Source: CAYPGJ01 sp964638515 (GTDB lineage: Bacteria; Planctomycetota; Phycisphaerae; Phycisphaerales; UBA1924). Taken from it: DNA of 64,000 nt. Location of the stretch: assembly GCA_964638515.1 (NCBI GenBank), contig CAZWZL010000010.1:1-64000 (forward strand). Reading direction: 5' to 3'. The notes below the pieces were generated by a model. The model ran no database searches and had not been told where the DNA came from. It saw only the letters and a list, made by a program, of their open reading frames with translations. Below are positions 33,717 through 42,193 of this stretch, piece by piece (position 1 is the stretch's first letter; every line of letters starts with the position of its first letter). Made by a program: the position numbers and the translations under genes.

Positions 33717-34154
33717 ACCGATCGAGATCTTCTTCGAACCACGCTTCTGCGTCTTGGGCAGGCGAACCGTCAACACGCCGTCCTTCAGATCGGCCTTGGC
33801 CTGATCTTCGAGCACCGCGCTCGGCAGCGCCACACGCCGACTCGTCGAGCCGAACCGGCGCTCACGCCGGTAGAACGTCTCGCCGGAGTCCTCCGTTTCC
33901 TCGGCGTGCTCGGCCTTGATCGTCAGCACGCCGTCATGGCACTCGATCTCCACGTCGTTCTTGCAATACCCCGGCAGCGAAGCCCGAACCAGCACGTTGG
34001 CCTCATCCTCCGAAACATCCACGGCCAGCGCCCCCTCTTCTGTTTCCGCGCTCAGCAATCCGCCCTGCGCGAAGAAGGGGTCGTTGAACATCTGCGAGAG
34101 GGCTCGACCCAGCGAGTTCGAGGCAAAGGGGTCACGGCGAACGATGTGCATCAT
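33714..34154 (-). CDS. Hsp20 family small heat shock protein
   Basis: This 146-residue protein is an ATP-independent holdase chaperone. The alpha-crystallin domain spans about 45-140: VLVRASLPGYCKNDVEIECHDGVLTIKAEH, then FYRRERRFGSTSRRVALPSAV, LKDGVLTVRLPK. The N-terminal arm contains FFAQGG, and a C-terminal basic segment carries KKISIG, close to the I-x-I motif used in oligomer contacts. ATG 34154 has AAGGAG seven bases upstream. A heat-shock promoter was not identified. It stands on the minus strand between TauE (converging) and the PEP-CTERM genes. Confidence 0.92.
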   Translation of the reverse strand: MMHIVRRDPFASNSLGRALSQMFNDPFFAQGGLLSAETEEGALAVDVSEDEANVLVRASLPGYCKNDVEIECHDGVLTIKAEHAEETEDSGETFYRRERRFGSTSRRVALPSAVLEDQAKADLKDGVLTVRLPKTQKRGSKKISIG

Positions 34155-34347
34155 GGGTGTGCTCCTTGTCTTCTCCGGCGCGGCACGATCGGTTCCCACA
34201 CCGAGAGGCCGCGCGATCAAGAGACGAAAAGCAAGTGCGGCGCCGCGCGGGAAACGTCGGAGAAGGCTCGTTTTTCGGCCGGGAGCGGGGATTGTGGCGG
34301 CGGCGTGGGGCGGGGGCGCCAAAGCGGCAGGAGGGGCTTCCGGGCAT

Positions 34348-34385
34348 GCAAAAACAACATCGGCGAGCCGTGAGGCCCGCCGATG
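34348..34385 (-). terminator. Rho-independent terminator for the first PEP-CTERM gene
   Basis: Arms CATCGGCG (34358-34365) and CGCCGATG (34378-34385), with an inner GCC/GGC pair, are followed on the minus strand by TTGTTTTTGC. It lies 36 bases past the stop at 34422. Confidence 0.85.
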
Positions 34386-34421
34386 CGTGATCAGTTCAGA
34401 TCAGGTCCGAAGGCGTCGGGA

Positions 34422-35108
34422 TTAGCGACGACGACGGATTCCGGCCAGACCGGCCAGCCCGAGGAGGGCAGCCGCGCCGGGGGTGGGAACCGGGCCGATG
34501 TTGAACACCGCCAGGGCGCCACCGGGGAGACCGACTTCCAGCGAGCCCGTGCCCGTCGAGGAGCCGATGTTCGCCACCGTGAGGCGGAGAACGCGGAGCT
34601 GACCGTTCGCGCCGACCGCAGCCGGGTTGCCCGCGGCAGCGAAGGACGTGAAGCGGATCACGCCGCCGGCGCCGGTCAGGTTGACCGTGCCCGCGAAGCC
34701 GCCGAAGGGGTGACCGTTCGTAAAATCATCACCGCCGTACGTCGCGTACGTGTCGAAGCCGACCGCAGAGAAGAACGGCTCCGTGCCGAACGAGCGCTGA
34801 TCGCTGCCGGCCGGGTGATTGAACACGGAGGCGCCGCCCAGATTGATCTGGTACGGATCAGCGACCGCGCCGCCGATGTTCACGCCGTTGACCAGGTCGC
34901 CGGCGTTGCCGAGCAGAACCAGGTCGTACGTCTGCCACGCGGCAGAATTCCAAAGAGCGCCGGCGACGGGGTCAGCGCCCGGGGCCACGCCCGTGGGTGC
35001 CCAGACCGCGTTGGGCACAGCGACCCAAGCCGTCCCGGTGATCGCCGCGTTGGCCGCGCCAACGACGCCGAGCAAGGTGCATGCAGAAATGACGCCAAAC
35101 TTAGACAT
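34422..35108 (-). CDS. PEP-CTERM surface protein (paralogue 1)
   Basis: This 228-residue exported protein has a signal peptide (about 1-21, cleaved after ANA) and the tail VPTPGAAALLGLAGLAGIRRRR, a PEP-CTERM-type sorting signal that an exosortase would process. The body is beta-rich and Gly/Asn-rich, with WQTYDLVLLGNAGDLVNGVNIGG and FNHPAGSDQRSFGTEPFFSAVGFDTYATYGG. The same segments recur in the neighbouring gene at 35526-36209, so the two are tandem paralogues. Function is unknown; no enzyme motif. A strong Shine-Dalgarno (AAGGAG) precedes ATG 35108. Confidence 0.88.
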   Translation of the reverse strand: MSKFGVISACTLLGVVGAANAAITGTAWVAVPNAVWAPTGVAPGADPVAGALWNSAAWQTYDLVLLGNAGDLVNGVNIGGAVADPYQINLGGASVFNHPAGSDQRSFGTEPFFSAVGFDTYATYGGDDFTNGHPFGGFAGTVNLTGAGGVIRFTSFAAAGNPAAVGANGQLRVLRLTVANIGSSTGTGSLEVGLPGGALAVFNIGPVPTPGAAALLGLAGLAGIRRRR

Positions 35109-35195
35109 GAGACGTGTCTCCTTCCCTTCCCAGTTGCCCGCAGGTCTTGCGGGCGGGCCTTTTGAAGCCGATGTGTTTCGTAACCAGCCACCCAG

Positions 35196-35224
35196 ATGCT
35201 ACTTCAGCCCCCTACCAGACGCAA
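35196..35224 (-). promoter_or_regulatory. Sigma-70-like promoter for PEP-CTERM paralogue 1
   Basis: On the minus strand, TTGCGT (plus 35219-35224) and TAGCAT (plus 35196-35201) are separated by 17 bases, 88 bases before the ATG. The match to TTGACA/TATAAT is moderate. Confidence 0.4.
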
Positions 35225-35392
35225 GCCTTTCGCAAGAATTTGCGCCAACATTCGCCCTTCGGACGGGGTCCGATGGCTGATTCCCACCCCTTCGTGGGAG
35301 TGGCTGCGCACCGATGAATTCCCCTCAACCGGCCAGCAATCCAAACACGATACGAACCAAAACTCCCATCTCACCTGGCCGAGCTCTGGCTC

Positions 35393-35429
35393 TCAAAGAA
35401 AAGACGCCGCTGCGGGTGTCGCAGCGGCG
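35393..35429 (-). terminator. Rho-independent terminator for PEP-CTERM paralogue 2
   Basis: CGCCGCTGCG (35405-35414) pairs with CGCAGCGGCG (35420-35429) around a five-base loop, and TCTTTTCTTTG follows on the minus strand. It lies about 97 bases past the stop at 35526. Confidence 0.82.
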
Positions 35430-35525
35430 CCTGAATCATCGGGGATGCGTTTTGGTCAGGGATCTCGTTAAACCCCATCCCAACCCGCTGGCCCTCGGGA
35501 GCAGAAAACCTGATCCCAAGGCGTC

Positions 35526-36209
35526 TTAGCGACGACGACGGAGGCCGGCCAGACCGGCGATGCTCACCAGAGCGACCGCGCCGGGGGCGGGAACCTGCGG
35601 AACGTCGAACGCCAGAACCTGGCCGCCGGCCGTGCCGATCTGCACGCGGGAGCCGTTGCCGCCGAGCGTGCCGTCAGCCACGGCGTTGAACGTCACGCGG
35701 AGAACCCACAGGCCGTTCGCGCCGAGCACGGCGGGGGCGCCGGCCGGGGCGAACGAGGTGAACTTGAGTTCGCCGTTCGCGCCCGTCATGTTGATCGAGC
35801 CGGCGAAGCCGCCGAACACGCCGTTGGTCGTGGCGCCGCCACCGAACGTCGCGAACGTGTCGAACGGCAACGCGGAGAAGAACCCTTCCGTCCCGAAGTT
35901 GCGAGAGTCACCGCCGACCGGGTGATTGAACACGGGGCCGGTCACCTTGATCGAGAACGGGCCGCCGTCGCCGCCGGCGCTGAGGCCGTTGACCACGTCG
36001 CCCTGAGCGCCCGTGACGTACAGGTCCCACGTCTGCCAAGGGCCGCCGGCCGTCCAAAGAGCGCCAGCGACGGGGTCAGCGCCCGGAGCGAGGTTCGGGG
36101 CGTAGGGGCTGGCCGCGTTGTTCACCGAACGCCACTCAACGCCCGTGATAGCCGCGCTCGCCACACCAGCGCCAATCAACAGCGCGGACACAGAAAGGAA
36201 ACGAGTCAT
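35526..36209 (-). CDS. PEP-CTERM surface protein (paralogue 2)
   Basis: This 227-residue protein shares length, signal peptide, body and tail with the gene at 34422-35108. Shared blocks include APGADPVAGALW, WQTWDLYVTGAQGDVVNGLSAGG, FNHPVGGDSRNFGTEGFFSALPFDTFATFGG and a final VPAPGAVALVSIAGLAGLRRRR. The tail is a PEP-CTERM-type sorting signal, so the protein is probably anchored or released at the surface. No catalytic residues are seen. GAGGAG precedes ATG 36209. The divergence between the copies is moderate, consistent with an older duplication. Confidence 0.88.
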   Translation of the reverse strand: MTRFLSVSALLIGAGVASAAITGVEWRSVNNAASPYAPNLAPGADPVAGALWTAGGPWQTWDLYVTGAQGDVVNGLSAGGDGGPFSIKVTGPVFNHPVGGDSRNFGTEGFFSALPFDTFATFGGGATTNGVFGGFAGSINMTGANGELKFTSFAPAGAPAVLGANGLWVLRVTFNAVADGTLGGNGSRVQIGTAGGQVLAFDVPQVPAPGAVALVSIAGLAGLRRRR

Positions 36210-36517
36210 GCGTGTGTACTCCTCTGTCTCTCCGTCGACGCCGGTCTGTGCATGGACCTAGCGCGACCCCGCCTCGGCTACACCCGCCTTGGCGAGAAGA
36301 ATCCCAGTTTTTGCTCAGTGGGTAGCGTACGTCGCTCCCGATCCCGATGTGCAATGACAATCTACCACGCCCCGCGACGCATGCAACCCCCTCTCTCGCC
36401 AAAAAACACGGAAATCCGCGCCGCCCCCACCCCGCACGGGTCTCTTTTTCGGACCCCGGGTTTTCCCATGTTCTCGGACACCCCCAAGCCCCCCCTGAAA
36501 ACCGCTCCGGCGCTCGC
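36210..36517. other. Intergenic stretch upstream of PEP-CTERM paralogue 2
   Basis: This 308-base region holds no gene. It must contain the promoter of paralogue 2 and the 3' end of the dockerin gene transcript. No strong terminator is visible. Confidence 0.5.
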
Positions 36518-38623
36518 TCAGCCGGCCTGCCCGAACTGGCTGAGCACCAGGTTCAGGTCAAGAAAGTCCACCACGCCGTCCCCGTTCAGATCGCCCGCCA
36601 CCGCGCTGGGGCCCGTCAAGGTGTACGCGCTCAGCACGATGTTCAGATCGATGAAATCAACGACGCCGTCCCCATTCGCATCCGCCGCGAGCCCGCGCAG
36701 CGGTCCGACAAACAGCGAAACGTCGTACTCCTCGATCGCGCCTCCCGCGCGCTCGTACTGAATGGTCGCGTTGACCACGGCGCCACCGAACGCGAACACG
36801 CTCGGCGCGCCGCTCACCGCGCGCCCCGGCACGGTCGACTGCATCAGCGCTCCCGAGTGAAACGCCCCCGCGCCGATCGAATCTTCATCCGCCAGATACA
36901 ACGCCACGATCTCGTACGGCGCGCCGGAGTTGCGCCCGTGCACCGTTCGCCCCGTGCTCACCAGCAGCTCCAGCTCGTAGCCCGACGCGCCCGGGATGGC
37001 GCGGAAGAACCCGGTCTGAACGCGATTGGAGCCGGTCTGCGTCCATCGGCCCACGAAGTACACGTTTCCGTACAGGTCCACGCCCGGCGCGGAGAACGAC
37101 GAGGGCAGCGTGTGCGTCAGCCGACCGATCTCCGCCCCGCCGGGCCCTGTCTTCACCGGCTGCGTCGGGTGCGCCGCAACCGTCCAACCGTCCGTCGGCG
37201 CGCCGCCCGAGAACGTCTTCACCGCGATGAACTCGCGCTCCGCGTGGGAAGCGGCGGACGCATCGAACGCCGTGGCCGCAACGATCGTGCTGCCAGCCGC
37301 GCCCGGCGCCGTCTGTCCGACGCCGACCAGCCCGCCCGGCCCACGGAAGTTCGACTGGCTCCGAAACTGCCAGAACCCCGCGCCCCCCGTCCGATTGGCC
37401 TGATACGTCCCCGGGCCCACGATCGGGCTCGGCATGGTGGCCAGCGAAGCCGGGCCCGCGAGCTCCGCGAGCAGCGGATTCGACACAAACCGCACGCCCA
37501 TGACATTGATCGACGTCGGCGGCGCCAGCGAGCCGATGCCCGTCGTCGCGATAGCCGCGAGCGCCCCCGCATTCCCGAACGACTCCGCAAAGCCGAACGA
37601 CAGCGGGCCGCGCAGGCCCGTCACGCCCGACGCCAGATGTCCCGATCCCGCGCCGGTCGTCGTTGCCAGACCGCGCGTAGCGCCGTTGGTGAGCCGATGC
37701 GTCAGGTCGAGCGTGGCCAGCGGCGGCGTGAGCACGCCGGCCGTCGCCGCGTTGGGAACGATCGTCGGCAGCGTAAACGTGCCCGCGCTCGCGTTCTCCG
37801 TGGCGCTGTTGTTCACGATGAACGACGTCGCGCCGGAGTCCGTGGCCTGATTCTGTTCCGAAAGGATGTTGATGAACGCGTTGATCGCCGCAAACTGCCC
37901 GGGCGCCGTGTTCCGACCGTTCGCGCCCGACAGCGTGATGAACGCGAGATTCTCGCCCTTCACCTTGCCGGCAAACGCCGGCGAGGCCCCGAACTCATCC
38001 GCCCGCACGGCCAGAAACCCCGCCCCATCGATCGCGCCCGCCGCCACCGTCCCCGTGTCATCCGGCGGAGACTGCACCAGCCGGCTCGCCAATGCCGTGG
38101 TGCGCTCGACATACAGCCGGCCCAGATCCGCCGAATTCTGCCCGACTATTGCCCCCACCACACCGCTCGCCCCGAACCCGTGATCCGAAAAGGCCACGCC
38201 GAACTGACGATCGTACGCCGTGCGCGACACGCTGCTCCCGCCCGCGTTGGCCGTCGCGTGCACTCCCGCCCCCGGTTCGGTCCACACGCGATAGGCGCGA
38301 GACGGAAACGTCACTCCTCCTCCCGGCGCCCAGTGCATCGAGCTGATCACCGTCGAGCCGAGAATCTGCGTGTTGAAGAACGGGTCGAGCCCGCGCGAAG
38401 CCTTGAGCACGGGCGCGACGCCAACCACCCCTCCCCACGAGGTGATTACGGGCGCCAGGTCCACCACGTACCTCGCGCGCTGGGCGCCCTCGTCGTGCGC
38501 CGGCAGGGCGTCATTGCGCGCAGGGGACTTCGCAACGCTGTCCTGCGCGCACGCCGCCCCGCACGAAAGCAGCAATCCTGCCACCGCCGCCAACCGGCCC
38601 GCACTCGGTCCCGTCTTGCCCAT
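36518..38623 (-). CDS. Large secreted dockerin-tail protein
   Basis: This 701-residue exported protein begins with a signal peptide (about 1-26, ending near CGAACAQ). The long middle is Gly/Ala/Thr-rich with no recognised catalytic domain; recurring segments such as GAGFLAVRADEFG and LDLYGNVYFVGRWTQ suggest a beta-structured surface protein. The C-terminus carries two dockerin-like calcium repeats: DANGDGVVDFIDLNIVLSAY and GDLNGDGVVDFLDLNLVLSQFG. AGGAGG lies seven bases upstream of ATG 38623, clearly fixing the start. It is the first gene after the type II secretion operon (96 bases), so it could be a substrate. Confidence 0.84.
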   Translation of the reverse strand: MGKTGPSAGRLAAVAGLLLSCGAACAQDSVAKSPARNDALPAHDEGAQRARYVVDLAPVITSWGGVVGVAPVLKASRGLDPFFNTQILGSTVISSMHWAPGGGVTFPSRAYRVWTEPGAGVHATANAGGSSVSRTAYDRQFGVAFSDHGFGASGVVGAIVGQNSADLGRLYVERTTALASRLVQSPPDDTGTVAAGAIDGAGFLAVRADEFGASPAFAGKVKGENLAFITLSGANGRNTAPGQFAAINAFINILSEQNQATDSGATSFIVNNSATENASAGTFTLPTIVPNAATAGVLTPPLATLDLTHRLTNGATRGLATTTGAGSGHLASGVTGLRGPLSFGFAESFGNAGALAAIATTGIGSLAPPTSINVMGVRFVSNPLLAELAGPASLATMPSPIVGPGTYQANRTGGAGFWQFRSQSNFRGPGGLVGVGQTAPGAAGSTIVAATAFDASAASHAEREFIAVKTFSGGAPTDGWTVAAHPTQPVKTGPGGAEIGRLTHTLPSSFSAPGVDLYGNVYFVGRWTQTGSNRVQTGFFRAIPGASGYELELLVSTGRTVHGRNSGAPYEIVALYLADEDSIGAGAFHSGALMQSTVPGRAVSGAPSVFAFGGAVVNATIQYERAGGAIEEYDVSLFVGPLRGLAADANGDGVVDFIDLNIVLSAYTLTGPSAVAGDLNGDGVVDFLDLNLVLSQFGQAG

Positions 38624-38719
38624 CAGCACGCCTCCTGCCGCCCCGTCCTCTCAAGTCATACGCACAGAGACGCCCGCTCGATCCCGCTCCTTGGCGCCCC
38701 GGCCGAGGTCCGAAGGGCG

Positions 38720-39361
38720 TTATCCCCCCGCGCGCTTGCCGGACAGCTCCGCCTCCACCCGAACCCGCTGCAGCTCCAGCCAGTGCCGCCATTGCTCGTC
38801 GGATTCCAGCAGCAACGCCGTCCGGATCCGTTCCAGCGTGTCCGAGGACGCTTTCCCGAACATCCGTTCCGCCCGCACCGAGCCCCGCAACGCCGGCAAG
38901 TAGCGGCTGTCGCGCGCCAGGGACTCACGATAATGCTCCATCGCTTCGTTCAGGTACCCGGCCCGATCCCAAGACAGCCCTGTGTTGTACGCCGGGCGTG
39001 GATCTCTCGGCGCCAGATCCGACGCCACCCCGAAGCACTCCGCCGCCTCGAGATACCGCTCCGAATCCATCAGGATCACGCCAAGGTTGTTCCATGCCGC
39101 CGGAAACTCCCGATACGCCTTGAGCGCCTCCCGGTACAACGCGATCGCCTCTTCGCGCTTCCCCGCCGCCTCGGCCTTCTGCGCGGCAACCGCGAGATCG
39201 AACGCCGCAGAGATCCCGGCAGCGTCCTTCGTCGCCGCGGAAGACGCAACCATCCCCGACGACTTGCCGCCGCCGGACCCGCACCCCGCGCCGAACGCGC
39301 ACATCGCCACGACGCTTATCGCGCCGAGCCTTCTCGCCTGCTTCACGACTTGATCTCCCAT
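38720..39361 (-). CDS. TPR-repeat lipoprotein at end of secretion operon
   Basis: This 213-residue protein has a lipobox FGAGC (Cys27) and TPR-like repeats at about 65-160, for example AAGKREEAIALYREALKAYREFPAAWNNLG and ERYLEAAECFGVASDLAPRDPRPAYNTG. Outer-membrane TPR lipoproteins (PilF/PilW, or pilotins) help assemble secretins in type IV pilus and type II systems, so a pilotin-like role is plausible. Its ATG at 39361 lies 19 bases inside the GspM-like gene's end, so it is translationally coupled. GGAGG is about 12 bases upstream. Confidence 0.8.
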   Translation of the reverse strand: MGDQVVKQARRLGAISVVAMCAFGAGCGSGGGKSSGMVASSAATKDAAGISAAFDLAVAAQKAEAAGKREEAIALYREALKAYREFPAAWNNLGVILMDSERYLEAAECFGVASDLAPRDPRPAYNTGLSWDRAGYLNEAMEHYRESLARDSRYLPALRGSVRAERMFGKASSDTLERIRTALLLESDEQWRHWLELQRVRVEAELSGKRAGG

Positions 39362-39900
39362 CGTGCGAACCGAACCTCCACGCTCCAACCCAGCCGCGTG
39401 GGGCGAAGGGCGAATTGCGAAACGTACAGCCCGGGAATGTCCTCGAGGCACTTCTTCAGCCACGCGAACACGGCGCCGGGCTCCTGCCCGTCCGCCCGCG
39501 CCGTCACCACCTGCTTCACCAGGGGCGACCCCGGAATATCCTCTCGATTCGGCGGCTGGATCTGCGGCGGCGTCGTCAGCCCCGCGGCATTCGCGGCCTG
39601 CGCCAGCTTGCTCAGCATGCTGGCCTCGGGCGCAAACGACGCCAGCGCCCCCGCGCCCTGCGAGCGTTGCTCGCGCATGGCGCGGATCTCCCCGACCGCC
39701 CGCTCCACCTCGCGCCGCTGCGCCGCCTCACGCCGAAACTCGCGCGACGCCTCCCGCATCCCAAGCACGTTCCACCCCGCAAACGCCAGCGCCGCCAATA
39801 GCAGCAGCACGCTGAACACCACCAGCGCGGTGGGGCGATTGGCCCGCTCCGCGGAGCGCGCCAGCCCGTGCAGCATCGCTTCATGCTCGCGCGGGATCAT
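39343..39900 (-). CDS. GspM/PilO-like type II secretion inner-membrane protein
   Basis: This 185-residue protein has one N-terminal membrane helix (about 22-45, RPTALVVFSVLLLLAALAFAGW), a coiled-coil-like Arg/Glu-rich segment (about 48-85) and a small C-terminal alpha/beta domain ending FALRPTRLGWSVEVRFARWEIKS. The layout is that of GspM or PilO, which pairs with GspL in the inner-membrane platform. ATG 39900 overlaps the GspL-like stop by four bases (ATGA). Sequence similarity alone is weak, so assignment leans on architecture and gene order. Confidence 0.72.
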   Translation of the reverse strand: MIPREHEAMLHGLARSAERANRPTALVVFSVLLLLAALAFAGWNVLGMREASREFRREAAQRREVERAVGEIRAMREQRSQGAGALASFAPEASMLSKLAQAANAAGLTTPPQIQPPNREDIPGSPLVKQVVTARADGQEPGAVFAWLKKCLEDIPGLYVSQFALRPTRLGWSVEVRFARWEIKS

Positions 39901-41429
39901 CGCGGCTCCTCCGTCCACTGCCCGTTGAGACGGTACTTGTAGAGATTCCCGTCCCGACGCTCGAACTGCACGTCCCACCGGATCCGCCCCGCGGCCGCCC
40001 GCAGGCGCGCACTGAGCTCCTCCCCGGTCTCAAAGTCCGGCGCGGTCATCGAGCCGCTGGGCAGCCCCTCGTGCATCACGAGCTCGTCGAACTGCAGCCC
40101 GCGCGAAGCCAACTCCGACATGTTCTCCAGCAGCCTCGACGCCTCATCGAGAATCGGACGCGCCGGCGGCGGATCCGTGAACGTCGGCTGCTCCTTCCGC
40201 ATCGCCTCGAGCGCCGACAGCGCCGCCATCCGGGGCGATGCGATGCTCGACAACTCCGGCGCCGTCTCCGCGACGAGCGCCTTGGCCGAGTCCCGCGCGC
40301 CCGTGGCCGCGCTCCGCAACGCCTGCGCGTGCTCACGTGCGCGCCAACCGATCGCGCCGATCCCCACGGCGAGCAGCGCGCACGTCGCGCCCACCCCGGT
40401 GTACAGCCGCTGGTGCGCACGCCCGCGCCGCCGACTCAGCGCCACCATGCTCTCCCGCGGGTCGTCATCCGAAAACGCCGGCTCTCCGCTCTCCGCGACG
40501 CCCAGCCGCTGCTCCACGCGCTCCAGTGTGGCGCCGATCGTGTCGGCCACGTCGTGCGGCGTCAGAACCGTGTCAGGCCAGGAGCCCCCGATAAGCTTCG
40601 CCAACTCCGACGAGCGCTCGCCCGCCACCACCGCAATCCGCAGTGGCGTGTCGCCGATTTGCGCCGCCCACGCCAGCCAGTCGAGCGACAGCCGCGCCAC
40701 CGCCGACGTCATGTCCGGCTCCCGCGCCGCCTCGCCCGCCTCCCCCTCGTGCTTCAGCGGGATGCTCAACGATCCGCCCGTCAGCAGCCGGCCGTCGCGC
40801 GCCCAGCACCACACCAGCCGATCCTCATCCCACAGCACGGCCGCCGAGATCTCCCCCGCTCCGCGCTCCTCCTCACCCGTCCATCCCATCGCCATGGCGT
40901 GCCACAAACTGGTCACCACGCCGATGCGCACGCCGCACTTGTTCAGCTCGTCCAGCCACAGCCGCACGAGCGCATCGGACGACACGATCACCGGCATCCG
41001 CGCGGGCTGCGCCGGTCCGTCTTGACCGGCGATGCGCACGCCGAACACGCGCGTGGCCTTAACCCGCGCCGCGACGTCGCCGATGATCGGCTGCACCGTC
41101 GCGCCCGGATCGACCGCCTCCCACTCCTCGCTCCCCTGACGCAGCGCCGCCGCCACGATGTCCGGGTCCGCGCTCGGCGCCGACAGCCAGACGCACGAAG
41201 ACTCGCTCACATCAACACACACCACCCCGATCCTGCGCGCCGCCCCGCACCGGTGCGCCACCCACCGCCCCGCATCCACCGCCTGCGCCTTCCACCACGA
41301 CGCATCGCGCTCATCCGAATCGCCCGCCGAAGCGCTCTCGCCCCGCGCGGGCAACGTCCAGGTTTCCTCCGCCCCCAACGCGCGCAGCCGCAGTCCCGAA
41401 AGATCCGGCGTGATCAGGCACACGCTCAC
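39897..41429 (-). CDS. GspL/PilM-PilN-like type II secretion protein
   Basis: This 510-residue protein has an N-terminal cytoplasmic part (about 1-340) resembling the actin-like GspL/PilM fold, with ISAAVLWDEDRLVWCWARDG and LRIAVVAGERSSELAKLIGG. A membrane helix follows (about 341-365, LYTGVGATCALLAVGIGAIGW), then a periplasmic PilN-like end. GspL links the ATPase GspE to the inner-membrane platform. GTG 41429 forms a GTGA overlap with the upstream stop. It precedes the GspM-like gene, the usual order for the pair. Confidence 0.76.
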   Translation of the reverse strand: MSVCLITPDLSGLRLRALGAEETWTLPARGESASAGDSDERDASWWKAQAVDAGRWVAHRCGAARRIGVVCVDVSESSCVWLSAPSADPDIVAAALRQGSEEWEAVDPGATVQPIIGDVAARVKATRVFGVRIAGQDGPAQPARMPVIVSSDALVRLWLDELNKCGVRIGVVTSLWHAMAMGWTGEEERGAGEISAAVLWDEDRLVWCWARDGRLLTGGSLSIPLKHEGEAGEAAREPDMTSAVARLSLDWLAWAAQIGDTPLRIAVVAGERSSELAKLIGGSWPDTVLTPHDVADTIGATLERVEQRLGVAESGEPAFSDDDPRESMVALSRRRGRAHQRLYTGVGATCALLAVGIGAIGWRAREHAQALRSAATGARDSAKALVAETAPELSSIASPRMAALSALEAMRKEQPTFTDPPPARPILDEASRLLENMSELASRGLQFDELVMHEGLPSGSMTAPDFETGEELSARLRAAAGRIRWDVQFERRDGNLYKYRLNGQWTEEPR

Positions 41430-42193
41430 GCGCCACCCCCGCCGCCCGACGGCACGGGAGTCCCGCGCAGTCCCTGCCGCGCCCGCTCAACGCTCAGCGG
41501 CTCGCCCTCAAGCAGCCGTCTTTCCGATTCGTCTCCCGACGCGGTGCGCACACCGCCGGTCGTGGCCTGTCCGGGCAATCGCTCAAAGCGAGGCGGCGCT
41601 GTTCGAGGCGTCGCCGACGCCGCGCCGCTCAACCCCCCCGGCCGAGCCGAGGCCTCCAGCAGCACCTCGTGGCGCGCGGAGCCCTGCTCGATCACGAGCC
41701 GTTCCGGATCGATGGTCACCACCCGGTACCCCTCTTCAGATCGGAACCCTTCGCGCACGAATCGCTGTCGGCCGTTGATCACCACTAACGCGAGACGTTG
41801 CACACCATCCGAGATCGAGCCCAGATACCGCCAAGGCGGCGCAAATCCCCCCGACGTGAATGGCGTCGCCGGTTCGCCGTCAGGCGTCTGAGCCGCGAGC
41901 GCCGCCTTCCGCGCCGCCTCCTCCTCCAGCCACAACTGGATCAACGGAGATCGAAGCCCTTGCACCGATGCCGTGATCCCCGGCCAATCCGTCGACACTC
42001 CCGCCGACGGAGCCCGCGGGGGCTTCCGTGCGGGCGTCTCCATCGGCGTTCCGGCGAGCCCCGTCAGTTCCGGCGCCTTCGGGGGCGGCAGCATGAAGAT
42101 CGTCGCCGTGCCCACCGCCGCCGCGAGCGCGCACGCGAACGCCACCCGCGTCCAACGCTCCGCCACGCTCTGTCGCACCGGCAATCGACTCAA
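41426..42193 (-). CDS. GspC/PilP-like periplasmic connector
   Basis: This 255-residue protein has a short cytoplasmic tail, one membrane helix (about 18-36), a Pro-rich linker and a small beta domain around 120-180 (PWRYLGSISDGVQRLALVVINGRQRFVREG). This domain resembles the HR domain of GspC and PilP, which binds the secretin's N-terminal domain. A Pro/Gly-rich C-terminus follows. GspC is normally encoded before the secretin; here it lies between GspK and GspL. Its start overlaps the GspK stop by four bases (ATGA). The assignment is by domain and context. Confidence 0.66.
   Translation of the reverse strand: MSRLPVRQSVAERWTRVAFACALAAAVGTATIFMLPPPKAPELTGLAGTPMETPARKPPRAPSAGVSTDWPGITASVQGLRSPLIQLWLEEEAARKAALAAQTPDGEPATPFTSGGFAPPWRYLGSISDGVQRLALVVINGRQRFVREGFRSEEGYRVVTIDPERLVIEQGSARHEVLLEASARPGGLSGAASATPRTAPPRFERLPGQATTGGVRTASGDESERRLLEGEPLSVERARQGLRGTPVPSGGGGGA

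Larger units (their letters stand above)
35109..35525. other. Intergenic stretch between PEP-CTERM paralogues
   Basis: This 417-base interval holds the candidate promoter at 35196-35224 and the terminator at 35393-35429. No gene is seen; the two paralogues are therefore probably separate transcription units. Confidence 0.6.

Noticed and set aside
36347..39928. A 1193-codon plus-strand open frame across the dockerin and TPR lipoprotein genes
   Set aside because: It is rich in Arg, His and Pro, runs antisense to well-supported genes with signal peptides, dockerin and TPR motifs, and has no ribosome binding site or family motif.
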